A stretch of DNA of 64,000 nucleotides from contig JAVHZZ010000002.1 in the NCBI GenBank assembly GCA_036250195.1, positions 69,182,205 through 69,246,204 of the forward strand, given 5' to 3'. Position 1 is the stretch's first letter. Every line of letters begins with the position of its first letter. A program made the translations under genes and the position numbers. The notes beneath the pieces were generated by a model. That model was not told the origin of the DNA. It saw only the letters and a program-made list of their open reading frames with translations, and did not search any database. Source of the stretch: Mixophyes australis (taxonomy: Eukaryota; Chordata; Amphibia; Anura; Limnodynastidae). This document shows, in pieces, positions 32,935 to 45,363 of the stretch.

Positions 32935-34159
32935 GTAGTTACTGACTGTATGTTTGTATGTATGTATGTATGTGTGAACAATACATGCTATTGGGACAGA
33001 TAGTAAAAACAGATGATTTGTGTGTGTTTTGGATGAGGTTATTTGTTGCTTGCAGTATAGTGAACACCCTTCAGGCTACGTCCACACAGATGTATATATT
33101 GAGAGTGCAAGTAGCAGTAGAAAGAATGTGAAAAATAATGTGAATAATTTTTCACTTTTCTACCCACTATATTTTCCCTGCATGTCAGATAAGCACCTGT
33201 GTGGGCATAAGCTTAGGTCGTTTTCAGGCTTATGAATAATGTGTTCAGTTGGATTGTAGGGGGCTCCATGTCCTTTGCCCAAATGTCTGGCTTTTGAAAG
33301 GAAATTTTAGGGAATTTTCCCCACTCAGGGCTAAGCTACACTTGCAGTTTGTTAGTTACTGACAAGCCTGGTGCTATAAGATGCGGCAGTGTATATTATT
33401 AAGTACTCCAGCAATTGACTTTTGCTTTACTTTGCAACCCTCTGAGTGTGTCTTTGTCTGTGTGCTGGTGTTTATACATGCCCATTTGGATGCTTTTATA
33501 ATAGTTTTCTAAGGTATAAAGACAAAACACAAACATAACTTTAAATTGTATCAAAATGAGCCGTGTTAGCCGAAAAAAAATGATAAGACAAGTCTTAAAT
33601 AAGGTGCAGATATAAAAAATATTGCAAATCTGTGTCATCAGGTTACAATTACCTACAGGGTCATCACCATTTCTATTGCTGTGACTAGATGAACACTTTT
33701 TTGTTCTATCCCAAGGTTGCAGCATTTCTGTGTATACAAGGCAGATGTCACAATTATGTCCACACACGACTGTGATGTCAGAATTTCAGCACTCGATCCA
33801 TAGGGCTAAGGGAGTAGAAAATATTAAAGGACAGTTGGTAATTGGTATATGAAAATAAATAATAGAACACTATAGTTATCAATTGTTCATTATTTATAGG
33901 GACAGTCCCAGTTCTTACAGATTTATCCCTTATTTTTCAATATTGACCAAATGCATAATTTGTCTTTTTCTCCATGTGAGATGCAATTCTTACCATCTAG
34001 GGGTAAATGTATCAATATGCGGGTTCTTCAACACCCGCGTGTTCAGCCTCTTCCGCGATTTTTATGCCAAGGACACGTTTATCTCCTCGACTTTAATGGG
34101 AGATTAAATTTGTCTGAAACCGGAAGTGTTAAATAAATGTAATAGGTGATATTCTAGGC
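32935..34159 (+). other. SOAT2 intron, first part
   Basis: Unique-looking AT-rich intron sequence with a TATG microsatellite just after the donor (about 32948-32975). I see no other feature. Confidence 0.5.
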
Positions 34160-34580
34160 ATTATTAATTAAGGTACGTAAATGCTGATATGTGTCGTATT
34201 TTGTGTAAAAATGCACTGCACATGCCCAGAAAAGGACTATACGCCAGTGCACACAAGTACATCCAATTCATCTTCGAATGCAACGGACACTTCCGACACC
34301 CTACGATTTAAAGTGGGGAACAGGCGAGGGAAGGGGCGTATGCACATAGTCAATGTACATTACTGTACAAGGTCAAGTGCATGCAGCAGTGTCCGATTCA
34401 AGCTTTGGGCAACACTAAGGTACATGTTTTGCAGTCATATAATTTCTCCTAGCTACAGGGCAGATGCTACAACATCTGTTTGCAATTTTATATAGACTAT
34501 GCATTCAGAACATCGCCATAAATGTATTTGGTGGCAAAAAAAATAAACGTTTTTTTATTTTTTTAATGTCTTTTTGTTAA
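34160..34580 (+). repeat. dispersed repeat, copy 1 of 2
   Basis: It shares an ordered series of blocks with 35190-35660: CACATGCCCAGAAAAGGAC, a GGACACTTCCGACACCCTA-like block, AAGCTTTGGGCAACACTAAG, CTACAGGGCAGATGCT and an A-rich end after ATAAATGTATTT. The two copies are clearly diverged. The family is unknown. Confidence 0.55.
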
Positions 34581-35189
34581 TGATTATATTATTAACATGT
34601 GACAATAATTGGATTTTTTTTGTCTGTACGTTGTGCTGGGACTTTATATTATACATATGTATTGTTCATATCCCGCAGTGTGTTGTATATCAATATGGCA
34701 AGTGTGGTATATGCTGAACATACATTTCTTCAGATCCGCTTCTAGTTGAATACAGAAGTGTGTGTACTTGAATTACGTCCATTTTTTTAAAAAACAAAAC
34801 AAAAAACACACACATTATGTTTAATTTTGTGTGCCTTCATGAATCAGGCCCTCTGTGTGCCTAAAAGACATCCGATCAACACATACATGCAACACAAGTG
34901 GCTAGTTTAGTCCAGGCCTTATGTTCTTTTATTTTTGAATGTGACTTGATGCACTTTTGAATTTCATAGACCAATTAAAGAGAGCATATTAAAGTTCTTC
35001 CATTGGGTGTGGATAATTAATCTGGATAAACTATGATTATATGGACAGCTGTAATGCTTAATGCGGTAACACCCATTATTACATGACTAATCAGCTGAAG
35101 CATGCTGTTTATTTATTAAGTTGGTAAATAATATGATGGTATCCAGTGAGCAGTTTATAAATCATTTTCTGTATTACCAACACTTGGCC

Positions 35190-35660
35190 TGATTTATCAA
35201 TGCATATATCTGCCGATTTTGTGCGTATCGTACGCAAAATCACTTTGCGCATGCCCAGAAACGGACATATGCCAATAAACGCAGCAATGTTTACTGCTTC
35301 TATGTACACAAAGGACACTTACTACGGCCTATGTTTTCTGGGACTGAAAAGGGTGGGGAAGGGAGAGAGGGTTACTCATAGTTGGTGTACAGTAAGGGCG
35401 CGCCAAACTCGAGCTTTGGGCATCTCAAAGTTACTTGTTTTTCTGCCGTATCTCTTACTTCAGCTTTACTTTACTACAGGGCTAGTCTAAGTCTTGTGTC
35501 CTAGTGATGACAGTCCCGTATGCATGCTTTAACATGTGTCTGTAATCAGGAGCAACTGTAAAAATTTATTTTATGTTCAGTAGACATTAAGATCATCCTA
35601 ATAAATGTATTTCATGGAGAAAAAAAATAGATTAAAAAAGTATTTTATTTGCTTTTAACT
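35190..35660 (+). repeat. dispersed repeat, copy 2 of 2
   Basis: Counterpart of 34160-34580, with GCGCATGCCCAGAAACGGAC, GGACACTTACTACGGCCTA, GAGCTTTGGGCATCTCAAAG, ACTACAGGGCTAGTCT and an A-rich end. The near part GTGCGTATCGTACGCAAAAT is itself palindromic, suggesting a DNA-transposon origin. Confidence 0.55.
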
Positions 35661-35819
35661 GTTTTGAAGCAGAGTACCAGATCTAGATGAATGCCCGTGT
35701 GCGTGCACCCTTAGAGAGGATACTGATGGTGCTAACCCAGGCTGATTGTAGTTTGAGTTACAGTACAATACAGAATAGAAAGCCATTAACATCTACTTGA
35801 CGACTTTTCAAGCCTGTCC

Positions 35820-36085
35820 TTTGGGGGGGGGGGGGGGGGGGGAGCATGGTGACGCCATTACGTCACAATAGCTGTTCCGGGAATTCGCGAGAGAAGGCAA
35901 GTATGCGTTAGTATAACCCAGGTGTGCCGAGAGGGGGGGTGGGCAGGTACAAAGTACCGGGACCCGGTCCTTTCTTCCTTTCTTGGAGCCCTGTTCTGCC
36001 TGTGTAGTGGGAGGAGCCACCAATGTGTTGTAGTCACGCACCCTTTGGCAGCTATGGAAGGGGCCCAAAGAGGTTGCTGTACTGG
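35820..36085 (+). repeat. dispersed repeat with poly-G tract
   Basis: It contains a run of over 20 G (about 35823-35842) and CTGCCTGTGTAGTGGGAGGA followed by GCCACCAA. The same block occurs inverted at about 63500-63540, so this is a dispersed repeat present at least twice in the window. No coding potential was recognised. Confidence 0.45.
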
Positions 36086-36170
36086 CCCCAAGAAATTCCT
36101 CTCGGCGGTCCTGGTATTACTATGTGTATCTGCCAGATCCTGTGTAAATGTTCCAGTACTAAAGTAATGT

Positions 36171-36606
36171 TCTATATAAAACTGATTTCTTTTAGAAACA
36201 GGTGTACTATTTCTGATGAATGGTGGATGTTTCTTTTTACGCCTGCAAAACAAACAATAATATATTTTTGATTCATATTAATACATGTAATTATGTACAT
36301 ATCGGTTGTTTTTTTATGCATTTAGCATGTATTTTACTGAACAAAATACATGTAATTTAGTATAATCCTGTATAATGTAATCCAGGCAGCGGGTCCGACC
36401 ATTGCTGCCTTAAAACCGGAAATCTCACTCTGTCCATTGGAAGTGATGTCATTCTGACGTGAGAGATTTTACACAGTCGCAATTTACATGTGCTGCCCAT
36501 AAAACCTGTGGGGAATGTGGTATGTCTATGATATAGTAAGACTATATTTACTCCTTGTCACTTTCATAATAATCAGAATTTTCACGTCACTCTAACTTTT
36601 GTCTGC
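36171..36606. other. SOAT2 intron, no feature recognised
   Basis: AT-rich intron sequence without a recognisable element. Confidence 0.45.
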
Positions 36607-37148
36607 ATTAAAACCAAGGCCAGACTGGGACTAAAAATCAGCCCTGGCATTTAAAGTACACAGGCCCGCCTCGGTTCCAGTAGGAAAGAAACTATGTGCC
36701 GTGGCGCTGAAGAAGGCGTGACCACATTGTCTTGTCGGTGTGCCCAACATGGGGCATTGATACATACATTATAATAAAACATTACATTTATCACGCCCCC
36801 CCAGCCACATCATGCCATCCCCCCAGGTACATTATGACACCCCCAGCCCACTGTACTTATCTATGCTTCTGTTGCTACTAACATCCATAAGGATGGGAGC
36901 TTCCTGTAGAGTGAGCAGGGAAGCTCTTTGTCTTGTGATACTTAGAGCTCCTCGGCTTGCTCTGCAGGCTGTGTCCTGTCTGGGAACTGGGAGCAGCTAT
37001 CAGTTGCCTTCCCCTAACCACAGGTGGATTAAGGCTCAGGGGGCACAGGGTATTTAAGACAGCAGGGCCCCTATTATGTAACATGGTTATGATTTTAGAC
37101 AAATACACAGGTACTACTGTTAGAAGCACACAGCTCTGCCTTCAGAAG

Positions 37149-38293
37149 TGTCACACGCCGGCCCCGTGGACGGGTACCGACGTTGTTACCTTCCTCCTGT
37201 AAACAGTGATCAGGGTGTGCTAACTTCATTTACGGATCAACATCCACCATCTAGTCTCTTATTCTGCACATGTGCTACCAAATTCTCTCTCTTATGACTT
37301 CCTACCTGTTCCCATTGGTTCTAGCATTTTGTAGCACTCTTTAAAACTCCCATTTCCTTCTGTCCGATGCCTGTTCTTCAAGTTACTCACTCTCAGTAAG
37401 GATCTGGCTTCCTTCGGTCTGACTCACCTGCTGTTGCTTTGTATGAACATCCTGGATCAGCTGAACTCCTCTCCGGCACTGCCGCTAATAGAACTGCTTG
37501 CTGCACCTGTACTCACCTGCTGCTGCTCTGAATCACCATCTACGGATCAGCTAAGTTCTACTCCACTACTGCTTCTATATTTGAACTGCCGCTGTACCAG
37601 TAATTCACCTGCTGCTGCTTTGAGTTACCATCTACTGATCAGCTAAGTTCTACTCCATTACTGCCTTTGTTTGAACTGTCGCTGTATCAGGGATTCACCT
37701 GTTGTGCTTTGAGTTACCATCTACGGATCAGCTAGTTCTACTCCATCATCACCTCTATTGGAACTGTTGCTGTACCAGTAATTCACCTGCTGTTGCTCTG
37801 AGTTATCAACTACGGATCAGCTAGTTCTATTCCGCTATTGCCCTCATTTAACTGCCGCTGTATCAGTATCCATCTGCAATTGTCCTGACTTGCCATCTAC
37901 ATCTCAGCTATTCTATTTCAGCATTGCTTCCATTTGCACTACCGCTGAACCAGTGACTCTCCTGCTGTTGCTTCCAATTACTACTTACAGTTTTTCCACT
38001 CCATTGCTACTTTCCGCTACACCATCATTTCTCTGCATTCCTATGAGACTGACCCCGTCGTCATTGCCTTCAGTGTCTCTCTGACTTGTCGTCACCACTC
38101 CGCTATATCAAGCTCCACTACTTACTCTGCCAACACTCATTCAGGGAACCGCGACCTGCGGAATAGGAGCAGCGAAATCCATTGCAGGGGTCACTGGTGA
38201 AAACCACCTACCCGTTAGACTCCGCGCCCCTGAATGATCTCTACCCTTTGGCAGGTACAAGGGATCCACTAAATATCATTCGGATTCGTGACA
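37149..38293 (+). mobile_element. solo LTR of a gypsy element related to C
   Basis: It begins TGTCACACGCCGG and ends GATTCGTGACA, with flanks AGAAG and ACAAG (4 of 5). A TTTAAAA box at 37340 is followed 29 bp later by GCCTGTTCTT at 37369-37378, exactly the motif of the C LTR. About five or six diverged repeats of about 90-100 bp (CACCTGCTGCTGCTCTGA, ATCTACGGATCAGCTAAG) fill 37420-37990. No internal retrotransposon sequence is left. Confidence 0.7.
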
Positions 38294-39009
38294 ACAAGTA
38301 GTACGTTGTGAAGTGGGACATACCTCCCAACTGTCATTGCAGTCGAACCAAATCCTGGCTAAGTGAGACAGTCACCCAAATTCAGGACTGTCCCACCAGA
38401 TTCAGGACAGTTGGCAGACTGTCCTGCTCTCTTCTACCTTTCTTGCTCACTTTCACCATTTGTAGCAGCTGGTTTCTTTAGCTCAGTTCATTCTTGTCTT
38501 GATCCTGGAATATTGGATGCCCTATTTTGAGAAAAAAAATGGAAACATGAGATTTAGAAAACTCAAACCAGCCCCGGTGTTAAAACAATAGCTCTCACGT
38601 TTTATAATTAGGCCTCCCTCCAGTCCCCACAATAATAATATTCACATTTAATAAGTAGACCTATTTCCCTCCAACCAGCCTCAACATTAAATTAACAGTA
38701 TACCCATGTACTCAAAACATATTTCCCTTCCTCCAAACAGTCCCAGCAATAAATTAAATAGCATTAAAGTTTAATAAATATAGCCATTTTCCACAACCAT
38801 CCCCAGCAATAATTCATATTCACATTTAAAATAGCCCTTCTTCCCAAAATCAGCCCCATATTCAACTGATAGCCCTAAACCACCCCAGCATTAAATTAAA
38901 GGTTCCTTCACCTTACCTTAAATAATTAGCCCCCACCTACACTCCACCATTAAATAGCATACCTCCCACGCTATATTAAGATCCTCCCTTCCCTCACATA
39001 TTATATTAA

Positions 39010-39800
39010 AATACTGCGCACACACACACATGCACACTATATGAACATGGCCAAACACGCACACTATATGAACATGCGGCCACACACACACGCACACTAT
39101 ATGAACATGGGGCCACATGCACACTATATGAACATGGGGCCACACACACACGCACACTATATGAACATGGGGCCACACACGCACACTATATGAACACGGG
39201 GCCACACACACACACTAAAGGAACATGGGACCACACACGCACACTATAGCAACATGGGACCACACACGCACACTATAGCAACATGGGGCCACACACGCAC
39301 ACTACAGCAACATGAGGGCAACACACGCACACGATAGCTACATGGGGCCACACATGCACACTATAGCCACATGTTGCCACACATGCACACTATAGCAACA
39401 TGGGGCCACACACGCACACTATAGCCACATGGGGCCGCACACTATAGCAACATGGGGCCACACACGCACACTACAGCAACATGAGGGCAACACACGCACA
39501 CTATAGCTACATGGGGCCACAGATGCACACTATAGCCACATGGGGCCACACATGCACACTATAGCCACATGGGGCCACACACGCACACTATATCCACATG
39601 GGGCCACACACTGTAGCCACATGGGGCCACACTCTGTAGCCACATGGGGCCACACAAAGTAGCAATATGGGGCCACATACAGACACACACTGTAGCCACA
39701 CAGACACACACACACACTGTAGCCACATAGACATACACACACTGTAGCCACACAGACATACACACACTATAGCCACACATACACTATAGACACACAGACA
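39010..39800 (-). repeat. 29-bp minisatellite
   Basis: The unit is close to CACACGCACACTATAGCAAC plus ATGGGGCCA, with variants TATATGAACATG and TATAGCCACATG arranged in blocks (about 27 units). Open minus-strand frames (repeated WPHV and CGYSV words) result from the repeat and are not genes. Confidence 0.9.
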
Positions 39801-39858
39801 TACACTATAGACACAGACACTTACCTTGTTACATCCTTCCTGCTCGCTGGTCAGTGAA

Positions 39859-39966
39859 CGGAGAGTCAGCGACTGCCACCTATGCAAGTATTTACATGGG
39901 ACAGTACCTGTCACGTGGTGCCGTCCCAGGTGATTACTTGCATAGGTGGCAGTCACTGACTCTCCG
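39859..39966. repeat. inverted repeat with 44-bp arms
   Basis: 39859-39902 (CGGAGAGTCAGCGACTGCCA ...) pairs with 39923-39966 (... CAGTCACTGACTCTCCG) around a 20-bp loop, with few mismatches. It sits near the right end of the hAT-type element. Confidence 0.75.
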
Positions 39967-40053
39967 TCCGCCGAGCAGCACGCAGAGTGCTGCTGCTGGC
40001 CCTTCTAGCATTTGCCAGAAGTGCCAGATGGCCAGTCTGGCCCTGATTAAAAC

Positions 40054-40675
40054 CTACCCCACCCCTTCTCCATACCACCTCTAGTGCTGCTGCCACTACC
40101 CAGGCTGGGTGGGTGACCTATTCTGCTCCTTCCAGCCATCATTGCAGTAACCGACAGTGTAAGAAGAGTAGGGACATGTGAAGTGACCAGAGCGATAAGG
40201 AGGGTTGCAGGATACAACTTGCACAGGAACATTGTGCTGCTGAGACAATGCATCTATGCAGGTTACCTGCGATACTGTCTTGGTGGATCTTGGAGTACTA
40301 CAATTCCTATCATGTCAGGTTTACTGAATATTATAATAGTGTACTATTTACTTACTATTTATAATACTTGTTTTAATTTCAAATACTTCTTCTCAACAAT
40401 CTTCTAAACCCCAGAGAATAATAATGTATGGTCAGATTTACATACAACATGTAGAACGATAGGTATTTTATTGTGCAGTTGGCCAATGGTGACATTTCAA
40501 GATGTAAACCATTTAAAGCCTGGGATTGTCCCTGAAAATTAGGGACAATTGGCAATTGTGTAACAGGAGCTGGGATATTGGTTGTTGTTGTTGTTATACT
40601 GTTTATGTGATATAAAATCAATTCAGAATATATTTGGCCGTGACTGTACACGATGACCTGCACTGAAAGTGGAGG
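40054..40675. other. SOAT2 intron, no feature recognised
   Basis: Contains a short GTT microsatellite near 40580. Nothing else was recognised. Confidence 0.45.
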
Positions 40676-40862
40676 GAAGTAGGTTCAGAGGAAATTTGAG
40701 GAAAAATTACTCCACAGAAAGGGTAGTGGATAAGTGGAATAGCCTCCTAATCAGAGGTGGTAGACACTAATACAGTAGAGCAATTTAAACATGCTTGGGA
40801 TAGAGATAATGAGGAGTGAAGTAATAGGCTGAACGAGCCTATACTAATTGTATATGGTCTGA
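40676..40862 (+). repeat. decayed non-LTR retrotransposon 3' fragment (weak)
   Basis: Conceptual translation gives GSGGNLRKNYSTERVVDKWN with further in-frame pieces. This resembles the C-terminal tail common in CR1/L2-like LINE proteins (VVDKWNSLP ... FK..LD). Another repeat fragment, GATGGGCCAAGTGATTCTTA at 49778, often follows this sequence in amphibian repeats as I remember them. It is heavily decayed. Confidence 0.35.
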
Positions 40863-41235
40863 CAGGGACTTAAACGTTGGGAAGGGGTTAATGATGACGA
40901 TGCAGAATATGGCCAATGAGGACACAGGGAGCAGCAGAGATTGTAGTTTATATCCTCTTCCTGTGGGCGGGCCGATCTCTTTGTTCCTGCATCGTTTGGA
41001 AGAGCACAGGAGTTTTCAGGCGCAGTATCACTTAGCATTATCTCTCCTTATTGTTTATTTTTCATTGTTTTTCTCTCTCTCTTTCTTTTCTGTCCTCTGT
41101 CCCTCTGTCTGTCTTTAACCTGGGTCCCGTGTCTCCATAGCCGCTCATCCTCCCCGCCACTCGCCTGCCATTGTACCCCCCATGTTCACTCATTAGCTCG
41201 CCATTTGCCTCCTCTTTCCCTTGTTTCCCCTGAAA

Positions 41236-43111
41236 CATGCCCAGACCTAGGAGATCCGTGCACACCCCTACCCGTTTTCGCGAGAAGTCCCTCGCTCCCG
41301 CACCATTGCCGATGGTTCCCGGCACCTCCGCTGCCCAAGCCCCACCCCCCCACCAGGCCCTGTAGGCGGGTACCCCTCAGGACATCCCGATGCCTCTTAG
41401 GAGAGCACGGCGCTGCGGTCAGGCGGCTCCGGAGCTGCAGTGGCGGTGAGTGGCCCTGCCTGGCTGGCATCGTCCAGCCCCCTTCCCCTCATGTCCCTCA
41501 CCTTCGACCCACCTCCATCTCCTTGGGCATTAAGACAGGGTTGGTCACAGCAGGCCGGACAGCACTTTTCCCATCGTGACTCCCCGCTCCTTTTCTCCCT
41601 GGAGTCTCAAGCTGCGGGTCCCAATCCCTCCCAAGAGCGACCCCCCCTTCCAGTTAGTCAGGGTGGTTGTGCCGGTTCACCGCAGCTATTCCGTCAGGCG
41701 AAAACATGCCATATGCTGGCCCGCACCCTCCGGTAGCGCAGAGTTCCCAGGTGTCACCTAGGTCACTTGACCCATCCTTTACCTGGCCTTTCCCCCCCCT
41801 GCTTTCCAGAATCAGCCCAGGCCCTTAGGTTCAGCCCCCGGTCCACATCCATCCTCTCCGAGCTCCAGACCTTACCCGGCAACTTCGGCTCAGGGTTGGA
41901 TTGCCCACTATCCACCCCCTGATTCCCTTCCAGGTTATGTACCAGCATCAGCTAGGCCGTTCACATCGAGTAGGTTTCAACCTTACCCTGATCAACAGGC
42001 GCCCCCCCCCCCTCCCCGGGTGAGCGGCTATCCGAGTACTTCCACAGCCCCTGGTGCCTCGGTTCCCATTCCCACGCCGCTGCTGTCACAGCCCCATGCA
42101 CAAATATTGCCTACTGATGCATGTCAAGATAGGGATGCCCCTTTATTACCTGTTGTGCACGACATTTCAAATGTTCTTTCTTTACCAGGCTCACAGGATA
42201 ACAGCAATGCAGAAGCGGGGCCTGGGCCCAGTCGGGAGCTGACAGAGGGGAACTCACAGGGCCCAGTAGCGGCAGCAGCTCCAGCAACACAAGAATCTAT
42301 TGCGGATGGACAGCCTGGGCAAGCGGGTGAGCATGAAAGACGTAACTCACAATTTTCAAATACACTTAGTCCACCTAGATCGACAACGAGTGAGGGCTCG
42401 TCAGGCTCTGAGCAAGGGTTGCACTAGCTTATTAGAATTCTAAACAAACATTTTAAAGGGGCTAAGAGTTCACATAGACAACCAGACACGGGAACGGTTA
42501 GTGCGGGAAATTTAGGAAGCCCCTTAGTGAAATGTGAAAACACCGTACTGCTCACTTCAATACGTCCTAACGTAAGGGATAAAATACGGAAAGGTTATTA
42601 TGTTAACATGTTCTTGCACACAGAGAAGGCTAGAAAAGAAGCCATAGCATCATGCTTTCAAGGAGGTATAGGCTCCGAGGCGTTCCGTTGTTTCCCCAAT
42701 TGGCTAATAGGATTTTGTATGTTCGCGGGTTGCTATTTAGAGACTAGACCTCAGGCTAACATTAATGTTTGGCAATACTTACTCCTGATTATGGAAATGT
42801 CCATTTGAGACGGGCCTATAATCTGGCGGCGTTATGACGAAAGTTTTAGGGGGAAGGTTTCGGGCCAGAGGATAATCCCCTTTGCGTTTAAAGAGGTCGA
42901 GACATGGATGGCGCTTATGCGGCCTAGTGTAGTCGACAGCCAAGCAACAACAGACACCAGGTTTCAGTCAGCGAGAAGGCGTGGCCCTCCCCGGAGCTGT
43001 TTTGCCTTCAACTCCTCCACCTGTTCCCAGGGAGATGCATGCAAGTATCAACATGCATGCTCGAACTGCCGTGGTAGTCACCCGGCAAAATATTGCCCCA
43101 GGGGACCCGGG
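41236..43111 (+). pseudogene. Ngaro-type gag (fragmented)
   Basis: Only pieces remain readable. A Pro/Ser-rich part lies at about 41236-42427. A conserved Gag block at 42527-42808 contains NMFLHTEKARKEAIASCFQG and LETRPQANINVWQYLLLI. A C-terminal segment from 42908 carries a CCCH-type zinc finger followed by a short CxxC module (CFAFNSSTCSQGDACKYQHA, CSNCRGSHPAKYC), which is typical of DIRS and Ngaro Gag proteins. The start codon is not certain: ATG at 41236 (MPRPRRSVHTPTRF) is plausible but its frame closes soon. The tail is cut by the LTR insertion at 43112. Confidence 0.7.
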
Positions 43112-44478
43112 TGTCACGGTTGGCTTACAGGAAATTGATCCCTAGGCTCTGCTGAACATGGCTAGGCCCGCCCACGGAGTCTAACAGACAAGAATCCCCG
43201 CAAGGAGGTATGGTCTTAGCTGCACCAAATCTGCAGGTCGCGGTCCCGTGAGTGAGTGTACAGCAGAACGATGTGGGGGAGCCAAGTGAAGTGGATGGAG
43301 AAGATGGAGTCCACAGACGAGTGGTATAAATACAGTCACAACAATAATATAGGCTGATAGTCAGCAACCAATGAGTCACTAGGAGAATAGGTGCTCTGTG
43401 GTATACAACAAGAGGACAGAAGCTGTCACTATGAAGTACTCTGGAGATGGTAATGGAAGTACTGGAGCAGCAATAGTTCAACACAGCCAGAGGCTGAAGG
43501 CTGACTGGAGTGGTGGAGGTAACTCGTAGTAACAGCTGATGAGTCCCAGATGAAATAGCAGCTCTGAACGGTAGTGATGAGAGAACTAGAGCTGTCACAC
43601 TAGAGTACACTGGAGACGGTAATAGAGGTACTGGAACAGCAATAGTTCAACACGGCCGCAGGCTGAGAGCAAACTGGAGTAGTGGAGGTAACTCGAAGTA
43701 ACAGCTGATGAGTCACAGAGAGAGTAGCGGCTCTGTGTGGTAGCGATGAGAGAACTGAAGCTGTCACGATGAAGTACACTGGAGATGGTAATAGAGGTAC
43801 TGGAGCAGCGATAGTTCAACACGGCCAGAGACTGAGGGCAGACTGAAGTAGCGGAGGTAACTCGTGGTAACAGCTGATGAGTCACAGGTGTACTAGCGGC
43901 TCTGAGTGGTAGCGATGAGAGAACTGAATCTGTCACGATGAAGTACACTGGAGATGGTAATAGAGGTACTGGAGCAGAGATTGTTCAACACGGCCAGAGA
44001 CTGAGAGCAGGCAGGAGTAGCGGAGGTAACTCATGATAGCAGCTGAGGAGTCACAGGTGTAATAGCGGCTCTGAGTGGTAGCGATGAGAGAACCGGAGCT
44101 GTCACGATGAAGTACACTGGAGATGGTAAGAGAGGTACTGGAGCAGCGATGGTTCAGCACAGGCCACGAACTGAGAGCAGACTGGAACACAGTCAAACCA
44201 CGAGGAGAACAGGAATCAGAACTACAGGCTGCAGGAAGTGAGCTTGAAGAACAGGCATCAGACAGGTGAATCCAGGAGGTTTAAACAGTACTCCAGAAGT
44301 GCTTAGCCAATGAAAAACAGGGAGGAGGTCCTGAAGTGCAATAGGCTTGCACCTGCACAGATCTTAATATAGCTGAATGAATGAACTGAAGAATGTCTGA
44401 TGCTGGGACATGGCAGTTTCCAGAAGAATGGAATGCAGGTAACAAGACAGGTACTATCTGCGGGACCGAAGCATTACA
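43112..44478 (-). mobile_element. solo LTR (gypsy, C-related) inserted at the gag/RT junction
   Basis: Plus-strand ends TGTCACGGTTGG and GAAGCATTACA, flanks CCGGG and CCGGA (4 of 5). Read on the minus strand, GTTTAAAC (44279-44286) is followed 30 bp later by GCCTGTTCTT (44247-44256), the same arrangement as in element C. About five units of about 170 bp (TGTCACGATGAAGTACACTG, TCAACACGGCCAGAGACTGA) fill 43424-44200. No internal sequence remains. Confidence 0.75.
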
Positions 44479-44487
44479 CCGGAAATA

Positions 44488-45363
44488 TGGGCAGGGGTCG
44501 CAACAATCCCGGACCCTCTGGGCAAGGCTCAGTCACCCATTAAGGTTTCGGTTTTGAACAGATGGCATAGACTTTTCCCAAATGCATCCCAGTCTCATTT
44601 CCTGAAACAAGGCTTTCACGAAGGTTTTCGAATCCCAACTTGTCGGGAGGTGAAAGCGGTAGCATCCAGAAACCTTAAATCTGCTTACGAGTTGCCAGAG
44701 ATACTATTAGAAAAGGTCCGTAAGGAAGTGGGTTTGGGACGCATGGTTGGTCCTTTTACATCGCTCCCTTTAGACAACTTAGTAATTTCCCCGGTTGGTG
44801 TAGTCCCTAAAAAGATTGCAGGTAAATTTCGTTTGATTCAGCATCTTTCCCACCCACAAGGGCGATCTGTAAATGATGCCATCGAGGTCTGCAATAGCTC
44901 GGTGGTTTATCAATCTTTTGACGAAGCCCTGTCATTAGTCCAACAGTTCGGGAAAGGAACGCAGCTGGCAAAGCTGGATATTGAATCCGCTTTTCGTCTG
45001 CTGCCTCTCCACCCGGAGTCTTTCCATTTGATGGTGTTTAAGGCAAGCTGCCGACGGTTTCTACATAGATAGGCGCCTTCCCATGGGATGTTCAATTCCA
45101 TGCGTATTTTTTTAAATGTTTAGTTCTTTCCTGCACTGGTGTATCCAGGCCGGGACGGGCCACCATGGGATAGCACACTACATAGATGACTTCTTGTTCA
45201 TAGGACCCGCGCTATCCACGGATTGTAGGGACACGTTATCATCAGCTCAAGCACTGTTCCAGGAAATGGGGGTTCCAATCGCTCATGATAAGACGGAAGG
45301 GCCCACAACCTGCCTGTCTTATTTGGGCATTGAGATTGATACAGTAGCCGGGTGCTGTAGGTT
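44488..45363 (+). pseudogene. Ngaro-type reverse transcriptase, N-terminal part (broken)
   Basis: An open stretch from 44554 has the DIRS-type RT fingers (LDNLVISPVGVVPKK, then FRLIQHLSHPQGRSVNDAI) and palm motif A (AKLDIESAFRLLPLHP). A frame break near 45050-45075 follows. The catalytic box reads HYIDDFLFIG at about 45180, then LSYLGIEIDTVAGCC before the 746-bp insert. This RT would copy the element RNA using a circular-junction mechanism rather than integrase. Confidence 0.85.

Larger units (their letters stand above)
36615..40045. mobile_element. hAT-type non-autonomous element carrying nested repeats
   Basis: The ends CAAGGCCAGACTGG (left) and CCAGTCTGGCCCTG (right) are inverted, flanked by an exact 8-bp duplication ATTAAAAC (36607-36614 and 40046-40053). 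The 3.4-kb element has no transposase. It contains a solo LTR (37149-38293), a 29-bp minisatellite (39010-39800) and a 44-bp-arm foldback (39859-39966). Confidence 0.8.

Noticed and set aside
36812..37202. Small overlapping ORFs near the left end of the hAT composite
   Set aside because: Both strands are open by chance in GC-richer repeat sequence; no family resemblance.
38918..39956. Minus-strand ORFs with WPHVHIVC and CGYSVC repeats
   Set aside because: Products of the 29-bp minisatellite.
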